Shown: piece after piece, positions 12,562-23,480 of the stretch
Layout of the letters: the number at the start of each line of letters is the position of its first letter
Position numbering within the stretch: the stretch's first letter is position 1
Origin: Adiantum capillus-veneris
Lineage: Eukaryota > Streptophyta > Polypodiopsida > Polypodiales > Pteridaceae
DNA: 64,000 bases
Reading direction: 5' to 3'
Assembly (NCBI GenBank): GCA_014529385.2
Contig: CM043942.1
Location: 48,404,244-48,468,243, forward strand
Program-made: the position numbers and the translations under genes
Notes under the pieces: model-generated
The model's database searches: none
The model's input: only the letters and a program-made list of their open reading frames with translations
What the model was told of the DNA's origin: nothing

Positions 12562-12700
12562 CAACATCATGAGCTTCTGTGAGGGAGGCGCCGCATACCT
12601 AGCTAGGTACGATTGGGGGCAGGGGACCACCGGCGGTCCCCTGCCCCCAATCGTACCTAGCTAGGTATGCGGTGCCTCTCGAGCAGAAGCTCATCATGTT
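12562..12700. repeat. long near-perfect inverted repeat (foldback element or hairpin)
   Basis: Arms at 12593-12628 and 12635-12670 are 36-bp perfect reverse complements with only six bases between them (accggc). Allowing scattered mismatches, the arms extend outward to about 12562 and 12700, about 65 bp each, and the outer parts share gagcttctg. Such a perfect stem is recent or under selection. It lies about 80 bp upstream of the BTB exon's in-frame ATG. It could be a foldback MITE, a small-RNA hairpin, or a cruciform-forming promoter insertion. No clear target duplication is visible. Confidence 0.9.
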
Positions 12701-12778
12701 ATGCATTGCATGAAAAACACTAAGAAAGACTCCGTTTTCCTACATGAGAAAATTTCTAAATCTTCTTGTGTATATGTA

Positions 12779-13387
12779 ATGGAGCGTTCGTAGCGTGTCT
12801 CGCACAGAAAATCAGCCTCTTCATCCTCTTCTGTGGACTGGGCCGAATGGGTGCCAGAGTGCCTGCAACCAGCCATAGCCATAGCCAGCAAGCTTCCATA
12901 CCACCACGACCACGAGGATGATGAAGACGAGGACGATGAGGATGATGGCCATTCTGTAGACAATGAGCAGGATCCTCATCAGAACAGTTATGAGGAGGAG
13001 GAAGACGAAGATGGATATCACCGTTTACAAGAACACACACAGTTCCACCGTGTCCACCATCACCTTCACAGGCAAGGTGCAGGGGCTGCGTTAAGGTCAA
13101 GAGGACGCCAGCAGCATCAGCATCATCACCAGAATCATGGAGGGGATGGAAAACTGTGCGTCTCTTGCAAGGAGCTCTACTGTCCTCTTCGTGGGGGTGA
13201 TACCTGCCATGAGTGCTATGAGGAAGCTTCTGAAGCAGAGGCCGCCCTCAAGAAAGAGATTGAAGAGCTCAATGCCCGCATTGCCTTCCTCCGCACTTGG
13301 GCACCTGAAGCCATGTCTGAGCAATTCTCAGACCTTGTTCTTGAGAGCTCTGATGGCTCCAAAATTAGGGCTCATCGAGCTATTTTG
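12779..13387 (+). CDS. BTB/POZ domain protein, first exon (At4g08455-like), possibly disrupted
   Basis: Counting from a GTG codon at 12833, the frame has an acidic and histidine-rich linker (residues 24-60 and 72-102). A paired-cysteine motif (CVSC at 109-112, CHEC at 125-128) follows, then a coiled-coil-like EASEAEAALKKEIEELNARI, and then the start of a BTB domain (FSDLVLESSDGSKIRAHRAIL, about 165-185). This order matches Arabidopsis At4g08455-type BTB proteins, likely substrate adaptors for CUL3 ubiquitin ligases. The exon ends at 13387, before GTATGT, at the same place in the domain (AHRAIL/V) where an intron is plausible. The remainder of BTB is not found downstream in this window. The only upstream in-frame ATG (12779) is followed by a TAG at 12791, so either translation starts elsewhere (an upstream spliced exon) or the gene is damaged. 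Fairly sure of family, unsure of function. Confidence 0.72.
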
Positions 13388-14275
13388 GTATGTCTCTCTT
13401 GTTTTAATCAGAATTTATTTGGCTGCAACCCTTCATTGCTTTTGTTCTTCTGTCTGGGGTCTGAGAGCACATGATAATTTTACTTCCTTAGTTTTTCAGA
13501 ACTGTGGCCAATGTAGATGTAAGTGGCACTTCCAAAACAGTTTTATATCATGGTAAACGAATTTTTTTGAGCTAGTAAGCGTGTAGAGTGTGATGATTTT
13601 TATAACCTTTGCCATGGAGTACTTTTAGGCTTTTTTGGTGTGGTTAAATGGCTCAAACTAGTGGGGGTGGACATAAACCTGGTTTGTTGGTTTAAGAAAA
13701 TAAGCTCTAATTAGGAACTAACTCCATACAAACCTGCATCTACAAATGGTGTGAGTAGGCATGGTGTAGGTGTTGTCCAAGCTATGCATGGCAAAGGTGA
13801 TGGTCTTTACTTCATGTTTGGACAAGCAGGTGAAGTTAAGATCGCATGTTATCAAGTATTGAAATTTGAAATTGTGATTAACTTTGCCATGGAATTCCTC
13901 GTTTGGGTTCTAAACGTTGTAGAATCTCATTCGAATCTGTTATCTTTAGTAGGATTTCAGAATTTTTGCTTTTGTCTTATCTTCGTTTGTATGATGTTGA
14001 CATTTAGGAATGAAGTTTTTGCAGTATCTTATTCTTGATTTAAAATGGTCTAAAGTTGAGAGTTTGTATGAAGTTTCAGTAAAGTAAGTTTCTCGATTTT
14101 GATTTTTGATATTTTATAGCATTTTGTGTGTGTTAAGACTCTCTTAGTAGTGCGTTTTGTTTTAAGTGTTGTATCCTTTCTTGAGGCTTGTAAGTTTAGA
14201 CCTTTTTTTATGTTGCAAAATACTGTATACACTTGTAAATCTAAAATCTAAAGATAATCACTAGGACAGATTTAT
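13388..14275 (+). other. presumed BTB intron / no further exon seen
   Basis: This follows a good GTATGT donor. It is T-rich, as plant introns are, and contains no frame resembling the rest of a BTB domain. The intron, if real, would have to run through the retroelement debris that follows. Confidence 0.4.
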
Positions 14276-14279
14276 TGAG

Positions 14280-14530
14280 ATGGATGTAGAGCTTGTTACA
14301 AGTGAATTGTGCCTTGATGTCCGCAAGGTGAGTTGGACTCGATTGAGCGATATGGTATGTGGAAGTTGTTTCCTAGGGCAGCTAAGTAAAAGGTCATTGG
14401 TTCCAAGTGGGTCTGCAAGGCTGAGTACAACTTGATTAGTTTGTGGAATATGCATAAAACTTGATTGGTAGTTAAGGGCTTACCTCAATGGCTCAAAATT
14501 GAGAATGATGAGACCTTGGTTCCGAACTGT
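14280..14530 (+). mobile_element. copia reverse-transcriptase scrap (fossil)
   Basis: A reading around 14385-14500 has the KVIGSKWV and LVVKGL phrases of the start of the copia RT domain. It is short and broken. It adjoins the LTR at 14542 in the same orientation but is truncated on both sides. Confidence 0.5.
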
Positions 14531-14541
14531 GTGGATTGCCG

Positions 14542-15397
14542 TGATGTAAATCTTTCTTGTGTCACGTGGGCACTTCACTTGCGCCACGTGGACATGCTTC
14601 TGCCATAGTCTAGCACGAGTCTTAGCTTAGGACTGATCTTGGCACCTTTGTGAGCCTCTAGCAGGACGTGCATGTCCAGGCCGTCATAGTTGCATACCCT
14701 CTCTTGCACAGAATCGCTCAATAGAGGCAGAAGAGATAGAAGGAGAGCACAGGCAGCAGTGCACAGACCCTCCCCAGCGTTTTCTCATAGAGCAGCCAGC
14801 GTTTTTGGAAGTTGACAGCATCAGCGTTTTCAGACTTCCTAAACGTTTGCAGATTCAGAGGTAGCCTTGTCGTCTTTGTAGATCCTCGCCGGTTGCCTAG
14901 CGTTTTGCAGATTCAGCCTAGATCTGCTGCGTTTTCAGTTTTCAGCCCTTAGCCTCGTTGAACCCGAGTGTTACCCGACCCCATCCAGTAGCAGATCCTC
15001 GCCGCAAGTGCCACCTTGGTGCAGATCTGCCAGCAGTTCATTTTCAGCCCAAAACAGTCCTAGCGTTTTGCAATTTCAGCCTAGATCAGCCAGCGTTTTT
15101 GCATTCCCACCCAGCCTTGCACGACTCGGCAGTTGCAGATCAGCCCCGCAGTACCGCCACAATAGTAGATCCATAGCTAGAAGACCTAGCGTTTTCACAT
15201 TTCAGCCATCAACCTAGCAGATCTTGCCGTCGTCGTCAACACCTTCATGATCATCGTCGTTGACATCATCGTTGTCATCGTCGACATAGTCCTCACTTAG
15301 CATCATAGCATTATGACCCATGGTGCAAGAATAAAGAAAGTACTTGCTCTGGCAACAAAGCAAGGGGGCCCTTGAGGGTTTGGACCCGACATACTGT

Positions 15398-15436
<39 letters not shown>

Positions 15437-15550
15437 TCCTCTTTCTTTCAGTTCAATTCAGTTCTTTCAAGTGAAGTAAAGTGTCCCTTGTGTTTGTGCC
15501 GAGTACCTAGATCCGAGCTAAATCCATTAACACTTCTGTTGCACCTGACA
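14542..15550 (+). mobile_element. copia-type LTR, copy 1 (fossil)
   Basis: About 1.0 kb ending ...cacctgaca directly before a primer-site-like TGGTATGAGAGC (15552-15563). It carries a (CT)n tract at 15400-15433 and a series of repeated gcgttttcagnttcagcc phrases. The second copy at 15781-16923 aligns along most of its length, including the CT tract and the terminal cacctgaca. The 5' boundary at 14542 (tgatgtaaat) is my best guess. Confidence 0.7.
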
Positions 15551-15780
15551 TTGGTATGAGAGCTTTGTGTGTGCTTCGGCTTCACGTACTCAAGAGAAGA
15601 ACCTAAAGAATCCAAGAAGAACCAAGGACCAAGGAACCCCAAGAACTGCCTATTTTTTTACCTTGAAGGAAGCTTCGCGTCCCTACCCGGACTTCTTAGC
15701 CTCTTAGTACCCTCAGTATGGAGCATCCAGAACCAGTGCCCATCTTCATCGCCATGTCTTTGAAGGACGATCGACATCAG
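15551..15780 (+). mobile_element. copia primer site and leader (fossil)
   Basis: This contains a Met-tRNA primer site with one difference from TGGTATCAGAGC, an A-rich leader (aagaatccaagaagaacc), and a short frame starting MEHPEPVPIF at 15718 where gag would begin. It then runs directly into the second LTR, so nearly all of the internal region is missing. Confidence 0.6.
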
Positions 15781-16760
15781 TATTTTTTGAAGTTGACAGC
15801 ATCAGCATTTTCAGCCTTCATCAACGTTTGCAGATCCAGTGGTAGCCTTGGCGTTTTTGTAGATCCTCGCCGGTTGCCTAGCGTTTTGCAGATTCAGCCC
15901 AGATTTGCTAGCGTTTTCAGTTTTCAGCCCTTAGCCTCGTTGAGCCCGACCCCATCCAGTAGCAAATCCTTGCCACAAGTGCCACCTTGTTGCAGATCTT
16001 TCAGCAGTTTATTTTCAGCCCAAAACAGTCCTAGTGTTTTGCAATTTCAGCCCCAATTAGCCAGCGTTTTCGCATTCCCAGCCTTGTACGACTCGGCAGT
16101 TGCAGATTAGCTCCGCAGTAGCAGATCCACAGCATATTAACAGGGGATGGAGGCTAGAGACGGGGACGCCCGGATCCGGGACGGGGACGGATGGCAGACT
16201 GCCTGCCAGATGGGAACGCAACCTGAACGTCCGGGACGGCAGGGAACATTAGTCAACAGTCAACTTTTAAAATTTGAAAAACTAACATTGAAATTTGACT
16301 CATTTTGAGCCTTTGTGGCATGTACTTTTCATTTTGTGTCCATCTCGATTCTCGTGCCATCGATGTTTTATTAGCACATTTGCGTCTATATGACTCATGT
16401 CTTTGGTCTATTTAGTGTAAGTTTGTGGTTCAAGTTATGCTCTATGTGTGTGGGTCAAAAAATGCCAAAAAAAACTTCTTTTTTGTTTTTTGCCGCTTCG
16501 CCCCGTCCCTGTTTCCTAACTTTTGCCATCACGTCCTTGTTCCCGACCCCGACCTGCCGTTCCATGTTACTATGATCCACGGCCAGAAGACTTAGCGTTT
16601 TCAGATTTCACCCATCAACCCAACAGATCTTGCCGTCGTCCTCGACATAGTCCTCACTTAGCATCATAGCATCATGACCCATGGTGCAAGAATAAAGAAA
16701 GAACTTGCTATGGCAATAGAGCAAGGGCGCCCTTGAGGGTTTGGGACCGGACATACCGTG

Positions 16761-16815
<55 letters not shown>

Positions 16816-16923
16816 TTCTTTCAGTTCAGTTCAATTCTTTCAAGTGAAGTAAAGTCTCCCTTGTGTTTGTGCCGAGTACCTAGATTCGAGCTAAATCCAT
16901 AAACACTTCCGCTGCACCTGACA
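15781..16923 (+). mobile_element. copia-type LTR, copy 2, 5'-truncated, with an insertion (fossil)
   Basis: This aligns with 14810-15550 from gaagttgacagcatcagc to the terminal cacctgaca at 16921-16923. It holds a CT tract at 16764-16809 in the same position as the first copy, about 13 bp longer. A 440-bp element occupies 16134-16573. The arrangement of LTR, short leader and truncated LTR indicates a large internal loss by recombination or deletion. Confidence 0.7.
16134..16573. mobile_element. small TIR element inserted in an LTR (MULE-like MITE?)
   Basis: This is absent from the paired LTR copy at the matching point (near 15165). It is flanked by gatccacagc (16124-16133) and gatccacggc (16574-16583), a 10-bp target duplication with one change. 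The ends are imperfect inverted repeats: atattaacaggggatgg at the left, and atagtaacatggaacgg as the complement of the right. The outer parts are rich in GGGACGGG/CCCGTCCC. A 9-10 bp duplication suggests a Mutator-type non-autonomous element. No coding capacity. Confidence 0.72.
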
Positions 16924-18890
16924 TCTTGCCCCATTGTTCAGCGATAGAATACAACCTATTCTTGCCCTCAAGTGATAATTGCTGGTATGGACCTAACCCA
17001 CGTTTTTTGACGGTGATTTGCAGAAGGTATATGAGAGATAACCTCACGATTGTGAGGCTCTAAGATTGAGAGACAAAATTTGCAAGTTGTGAGAAGAGAC
17101 TCTGCAGCCAAGCAAGCTCCTTGAGCTTGGTACAAGAAGATAGATTCATTCTTTTGATTGTTGGGGCTGTGACATTGATGTCTACTTGGCATAATTGATG
17201 TGATAGCCTATATGCACCTATGTGAAACCACGTGCTAGAGTGCACCCAGGACTTATGAGACATGGAATGATGTATCATATCATGATGTAACCTCTTGCAA
17301 TGCTCATGTATGAGGGTCAATGAAACCTATATTTTCTCAAGGGATGCAATGATTTATTTTCTCTATCATTGTAAGTGATATTGTAATGTCTCCACCATAA
17401 TGTAACAAGTGGTATAAGAACCTTTTTAGCATAGAAAAAAGTCTAATCCTAGCTCTTGATTAGATCAATTTCAAAGGTTTTGGCCTACTTCTGAAATGCC
17501 TTCCAAAAGGTTTTATAAGTTCTGTATATATACGGACATACCTAGATGGAAACTATATGCTCATGCACTTTGCACAACATGTCAATCTTTAGAGTAAGAC
17601 ATGCATTAGGTGTATTATGTTGCTAGAGAATTGATAGCTTACTTGAAGTTTGAAACTTGAAATAGAATAGATGAGAACCAATGAAGTATAAATATTTGTC
17701 TTCTAGGGAATGCGATGATCAGAAACACAAGGTTTCAAAAACGTTGTTGGGCGATTTTAGAAAACGATTTTCTTTCTTTGTATAAAATGTACGGATGGCT
17801 CTTGTTTAAAAAGATCTTAAAGCCTTGGTAGAGGCACTTTGTAACATTATGCATTGTAAATATAGTAAGTAAAAAATAGTGGCAGCTCTGGTGTGTAAGT
17901 TGGGTAGTTTGAGGACAAATGACCATTTACGAAAGGAAAGCGAGTTTCTAAGTGAAAGAGGGGAGAGAAGCCACGTTCTGGGATTGCATGACAAAGGAGA
18001 AGCAAGAAGAGGTCAAAATTCAGTTTTGGACCTAGAAATTAGTGTTTTCCTCACAAATTTCTCATCAACGTTGGAAATCTGCAGCCCACGAGTCTTTTTT
18101 GGGTTTTGGCACATTCTGTATGCGCTTGTGTATTCAGATTTCTCGATTTTCAAGTGTAGAATTTTTTGCAACAGCCTATAACAGTAAATAAAAGCTTTTT
18201 CAAGAGTTTTTCTATCTTTATTAATGTGTTTTATGAGGTTTTTTGTCGGGTTTATCTATATGAATTATTGTAGCTGAGGGTTCTTGGTTGAGGATCATCT
18301 TATAATCCCCTATTAAGTTCTTATTCTCTTTGCTTAACTATGTATTAGCTTATCTACATTGTATCACAATTCGGGGGACTTGAGAAAAAGAGTGTTTGGT
18401 TTCCTTTGTTTGGTAAGGATTTTTTGTGTTGGTGTATTTGCAAAGTAAGTGAAGGCGAAGCTATAGAGGCGTCAAGATAGTTTTTCTTCTTCCTCACAGC
18501 TTTTTGGTGCTTCCACAGGGGAGCATTCTAGTTACTCTAAATTTGTTGTTGCAATGACATTTATGTATCCCGAGTTCCATGGTGGCGCTTAAGAGGATGT
18601 TTTGGTGTTCCTAGAGGAGTTGGAAGTTGCATGCATAAACAAGCACATCGTGGATGAGGGGCAAATGTTGGTGGTTGTCTTTTTTTGGAAGGATGATGCT
18701 CGCTAGTGGTACAGAAGGTATGAAGTTTAACACAGAAATGCGAATGGAATTGTGTCAATAGCGCTTTAGGAGGGGTCAAGTGTCACAAACGGGAGCGCAT
18801 ACGAATAATCAACAAGCTGAAAATAAATAAACTTTCAACTAAAAGAGATGAGGGAGAAGATCGACACATTATTAGGGACCAAAAAATGGG
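16924..18890. other. no recognisable gene
   Basis: Short frames only. The + frame at 17879-18181 is the longest and shows no domain. I see no terminal repeats or RNA gene. Confidence 0.45.
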
Positions 18891-18899
18891 CTGGTAACC

Positions 18900-21800
18900 C
18901 TCCCTCGAGAGAATCTTTATTAGGGAGAATCTTTTTACGAGCACAAAAAATGAAGTGACCCCTCCATTCTAATTCTTAGACTCGATGGTCGATTCCTTGC
19001 CATGCGGGAAAATCCGAGAGGCAAGCTCTCAATTCCGTCTACACACGGAGTGTGGAACTCTACAAATCGTTCTAGCGACCACTCTACTAGCAGGGGAGTC
19101 TTGAGTGTCTAGAGTTGTTGAGCTTAGTTGTTTCTTCCTCCAAGAGTTCGCAGCTTGCTTGGCTATAGCCAGGGAGGAGGAGAAGTGTCCTCGACGGGGC
19201 ATTCTTCCTTACAAATAATATAGGAGCACCACCTTGACAGTCCTTGGTTGGAGGAGCAGATGCAACAGGCTCGATAGGAGATGACTAGCATTGAGGAGTA
19301 GCGGCATGAGTTTGCCTTCCATTGATAGGCATCTCAATGGACCTAGGTGGGTGATAGATTTACAAGGGAGTTCTTTGAGACGCTGGGGCCAATTGACGAG
19401 ATCTGACAGGTCAGTTGCTTAAGAGCCTGAGGATATGCGTGCAGTTGTTGTTGACTTCTATCGTTTCTTGTTGTTAGTTGAGCCTCAGTCAGTAGAGTGT
19501 CAAGCTGCATGCAAAGAGCAAATTTGGAGATGCCTAGCCTTGTTACTGAGGAGATGCATCAAACACTAGAGCTTCCTCTCTAGCTAAAGGACCTCCATGA
19601 GGCCCTCATGGGCATTTCCCCGAGGTAGCTGTCTAGGGGAGGATGGTTTGACTCCCAGCTTCTTTTTGGATTATTTGGACTTGCTTGGTTCGGATCTTTA
19701 GAGTGCCTATTAGTACATCTTGCACACTAGAGAGATGCTTGACATCAAGAGTGAGGGATCGATCTATAGTATTCCCAAGGATGGAGGCTTCTTATGATGA
19801 GATTCGGTAGTGGTGGCGACCCATCACCATTCACAACTCGGCCTACAAAGTTCTAGCAAAGGCTTTGAGTTTGAGGATCCAACCATTTCTTGAGAGTATT
19901 ATACATGGGACCTAGACAGGTTCTGTCAAGGAACATAGTATACTTGACAACATTTTCACCTTTTGGGAGGCATCTGCCCTTGTGCATCTCCAAGTGCACA
20001 CAGTCAGGTGCCCTTGGCAGGGGGGAGAGGGGAACGCTTCATGCTCTTACGTTTGGTCATACAGGGTAGTCCTCTAGCCCCCTATCTCTTTCTTTTCTAT
20101 GCTAAGCCAATGAGATTTTTTTTGAATTCACAGCAGGTTGGCTTACCTGGTTTAGAGATCCCTATTATAGGGGGGACAAGCTACTTGATGTTGACTTTGC
20201 TTTGACAACTCAACCATGTACTTGGAGTGCCAAGGGGCCAATCTGCATATGTGTGAGCAGGTTCTTGAGGTGTTTTAATGTGCATCAAGAGCACTGATCA
20301 GCCAAAGGAAGACATCGGCTTTTTGATTTGGCAGTGCTCCTACACCTAATTGGTCTCCAAGTGAGGGCTTCCAGTGGATTCCCCTAGGGACTCCAGTACA
20401 CTATCTGGGTTGTCAGGTTGTCTTGGACTTGTCCCCTCAGCAACAAACTACTCCCCTCCTCCTGTCCATGAGGAGGAAACTGCTTCACTGCAGATTGACG
20501 CGGCTTTCTTTGGCAGTCATAATTGTCGTGGTCAACCAGGTGCTGTTGGATACTATGTGGTACATCATGTCTTGTTGGGTCTTCTCAAGCTCCTATATTA
20601 GCCAGCTAGAGAGGCTGATCAGGAAGTTTTTATGGTCACGGCACGACACCTGGCTAGCGTGGGCCAAAGTGGCATGGAAGGTCATCACCTTACCATGTTC
20701 TCAGGAGGGGTTGGGGATCATTGTCCCAGCATAGCACAGCAGAGCCCTCCTTGGGAAGTTTGTGGTCAGAGCACTGCTTCCAAGGGAGGAGCTCTGGAAG
20801 TAGTTGTTGCTTCACCATCTTTAAGCTTGAGTCCCCCATGCAGGCCGCCCTTGGAGCCCTTCCATCAGGTGGATTTCTACAGAGATGCGCAGTGTCGGTT
20901 TGAACAAGAGGTTGGAGGATCGGTTTGTTGTGAGCCTGCTTAGGTCTCGAGAGCAGCTGAGGAGTGGCCTCGAGTAGCATCATCCCACTTTCACGGAGGA
21001 TCACTTGAGGCAACCCCTTATTTGGAACCCCATGGGTAGCACTTAGAGAGGCCACCTGGTTGGTAGTAGGCCTCATGTTTCTTGGTGTCCCATGGTAAAG
21101 GGTCTAGCCCGCACTCTCAACGACTGGCTACATTTTTTAGGATTGTTCAAGGAGGCTCAGAGCATCCTGCTACGAGGCATGAGGGGGGTGCAGAGCATCA
21201 GGATATTACAGAGGATTTACCAACTGAGTGACTCACCCCTCTAGTGGCAGTAGCTGAGTGAATCACCCCTCTAGTGGCAACAACTGCAAGATGGATGGGG
21301 CCCTTCATGGGACTAGAGGTTCTCATTGTTGTTTGAGCTTGCTTGGAGTCCGTACCCCACATGTTCTTTGAGATTCATGGAGAGAATCTTTTTCACAGAG
21401 TCTGAGTAGAGGTGCCACAGTTTGTAGAGTGTTTCTTTCAAAGAATACAAGTTGTGGGTATATGTGGGGGGACCTGTGACATAGATCCAGACCTAGTAGA
21501 TCTTGAGACAAGCCACTGGCAGCTTTGGACTTGGGAGAGCTGCCCTCTAGCACACGTACAGTGCGACCCTGGAGAGTGGTTCTGGAGGGATCCCTTCTCT
21601 TCATCCAATCACCCTCGGATCTGTTTGACTAGGGAGTCACATCAGCTTGTGGCCATTCTTTGGAGAGTCTGCGACACTGTCTATGGGACTATCCCATGGC
21701 ACAACAGGGATCCCTTCTCTTCATCCAATCACCTTGGGATCTGTTCAAATGGGGTGTCACATTAGCTTGTGGCCATCCTTTGGAGAGTCAGCGACACTGT

Positions 21801-22400
21801 CTATGGAACTATTCCATGGCACAATAGGTTTGGCTTTGGGTTCTTTGACTGATGCCATCTCTTTCCACAACTCAACAATACACTTGGGGTGTTGTAGCTT
21901 GGTCCACTCTCATGGGCCGTGCGCTCCATTTTGACTTGGCTTCCACCAATAGGATGACAGTGATCTAGGGGGGTCAACCTACACTGTAGCCTTCCATAGA
22001 GCTTATCCTTCGAGAGTGGTGTGTTGGGAGCTCCTTTGTACCCTGGCACTCTGATTTATTTGGCGGGCCCATTGCTTTTGCATCTTCCAGGCATGCCCTG
22101 TCCCACCAATAGAGATTGTTCGTGACTTTTGGTTGGAGCTAATTCACACTCTGAGGGGTAGGTTTGAGAGACTTTAGGGCAGGTCCGACCACATGCGGGA
22201 GCGCAAAGAGGCTTTCCTACGACTCTGGCACACAGGGCCCTTCTTCACCATGGTTCAGGGTGTGCCTAGATGGCACTACCGGCCACCAGTGTGGCTTTTT
22301 CCGCCTCCCATTTTGCGATTTACCCCTCATTGTATATATTTTGTTTGCTCACTCTGGGAGTCTCCCCATGCTTATGATGTAGCCCTTTAGTAGAGGTGGT
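18900..22400 (+). mobile_element. old LINE (L1-type) relic, RT to C-terminal region
   Basis: Pieces in several frames give the expected LINE order. Around 19350-19560 is the pre-RT region (FFETLGPI...). At 19810-19990 is RPITIHNSAYKVLAKALSL, then a degenerate Q-G-I-R-I-DNI segment. At 20050-20190 is the QGSPLAPYLF motif of RT. At 20423-20734 is the post-RT segment (NQVLLDTMWY, LERLIRKFLW, SQEGLGI) that precedes the reverse-transcriptase zinc-finger region in plant LINEs. The rest, to about 22390, is C-terminal sequence with duplications. Many frameshifts and stops are present. No endonuclease or ORF1 was found at the 5' side, so it is 5'-truncated. It is much older than the LINE at 40.4-46.9 kb. 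Confidence 0.8.
21588..21828 (+). repeat. tandem duplication, 120-bp unit, inside the old LINE
   Basis: The phrase gatcccttctcttcatcc starts at 21589 and again at 21709, exactly 120 bp apart. The units stay aligned through ggcacaacag/ggcacaatag. 120 is a multiple of three, so the duplication was frame-neutral when it arose. Confidence 0.9.
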
Positions 22401-22524
22401 TTGTAGCCATATGGGCAGTTTTATTAACAAATAGAAGGATCTTTTTCTCGAGGGGAAAAAAAAAGATATCCTTTCTAATTGAAAGATGATAGTAGTCTTA
22501 GATTGTGGCAGTTTTTACCTCTTT

Positions 22525-22760
22525 ACCCACACACTCTTAGTTTTCAATACTTCTTGCGTGTGATTTCAGTTGGTGACACCCATTGTATATACTCTTTCTC
22601 ATTTTGCTTCTTTCTACTTTTCTACAGCTTCTTGGATCTTAAAATACATCCTAGCATTTATGGCTAGAGGCTCTTTACTCACACACTCTTAGTTTTCAAT
22701 ACTTCTTGTGTGTGATTTCAGTTGGTGACAACTGAAATCACAACCATTGTATATACTCTT

Positions 22761-22789
<29 letters not shown>
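22525..22789. repeat. duplicated ~65-bp segment followed by a 29-base C run
   Basis: The segment acacactcttagttttcaat...ttggtgaca occurs at about 22529-22574 and 22681-22726; the second copy runs into a short hairpin (gttggtgacaactgaaatcac) and atatactctt. A homopolymer of 29 C follows at 22761-22789, close to the left end of a TIR element. Long C runs are prone to assembly error. Confidence 0.8.
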
Positions 22790-22791
<2 letters not shown>

Positions 22792-22802
22792 TCAAAAAAA
22801 GA

Positions 22803-23160
22803 GAATATTACCAAAATACCTCTTATTTGTGGAAATTCCCAAAATACCCCTTAATTTTAAAAAATTCCCAGAAAACCGCAATATTTTCTCATACATTCCC
22901 AAAATGCCTTTCAAAGTTTTCAAAATTCCTAAAATACTTGATTAAATATCCTCGCTTTATTATTTTTAGACATAATTGCCTTTTTTTTTTGAAAAATTAC
23001 ATGCTAAGTACTCAAAAATGGATCTCAATCATAAAAAAGGAATAAAGTTTAGACAATCTTGAACAATTCAACCAAAATAGATGAAAAGGCATATCGAGAA
23101 TTTTTAAAATTTGAGGGCTATTTTGGGAATTTCTACAAATAAAAGGGGTATTTTGGTCAT
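22803..23160. mobile_element. short TIR element (family E, copy 1)
   Basis: The left end reads attaccaaaatacctcttat and ggaaattcccaaaatacc. The right end is its reverse complement (ggggtattttggtcat, ttttgggaatttc). The interior, with catgctaagtactcaaaaatgg and gaacaattcaaccaaaatag, is the reverse complement of the interior of the larger member at 27300-27898. Non-autonomous, no coding capacity, about 360 bp. Confidence 0.78.
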
Positions 23161-23164
23161 GCTG

Positions 23165-23215
23165 TGCTTAATACAATTCACTCAGAAATAGTGAGTTTTG
23201 CAACAAAAAAAAAAA
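23165..23215 (+). mobile_element. possible LINE 3' tail scrap
   Basis: The reading aatacaattcactcagaaat then agtgagttttg and an A-run resembles the LINE 3' end at 46801-46840 (aatataattcactcacaatt, gtgagttttg, A-run). Very short, so it may be a minimal 5'-truncated insertion. Confidence 0.45.
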
Positions 23216-23334
23216 GTTAGTGGGGCTAATTTTGAATGAAAAGTTTTAATGGGAGTGCTGAAAGATAAGTGGAAAAAACAGGAGAAGAAGAAGAGGGAGG
23301 GCGGGGCGGGGGATGATTAAGACCACCCTACACA

Positions 23335-23480
23335 CCATTGTAGGCTTGTAGTCTAGTGGTTTGGACATTCAACGTGATGGGCTCAAATGTGAGTAATGAA
23401 AAGTGATATAAGAAGTGGTTTTGTTGTGGTCTTTGAAATAGAGAGTGGGTGAAGATTTTGAGCATCTTGTGAAGATTCCA
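23335..23480 (+). mobile_element. possible tRNA-derived SINE
   Basis: An A-box-like TAGTCTAGTGGTT starts at about 23349 and a B-box-like GGGCTCAAATG follows about 30 bp later, the spacing of a tRNA-type polymerase III promoter. No target duplication or A-tail was seen, so the call rests on the two boxes. Confidence 0.45.

Noticed and set aside
12694-13100. Minus-strand frames opposite the BTB exon
   Set aside because: They are antisense shadows of the acidic Asp/Glu/His-rich linker.
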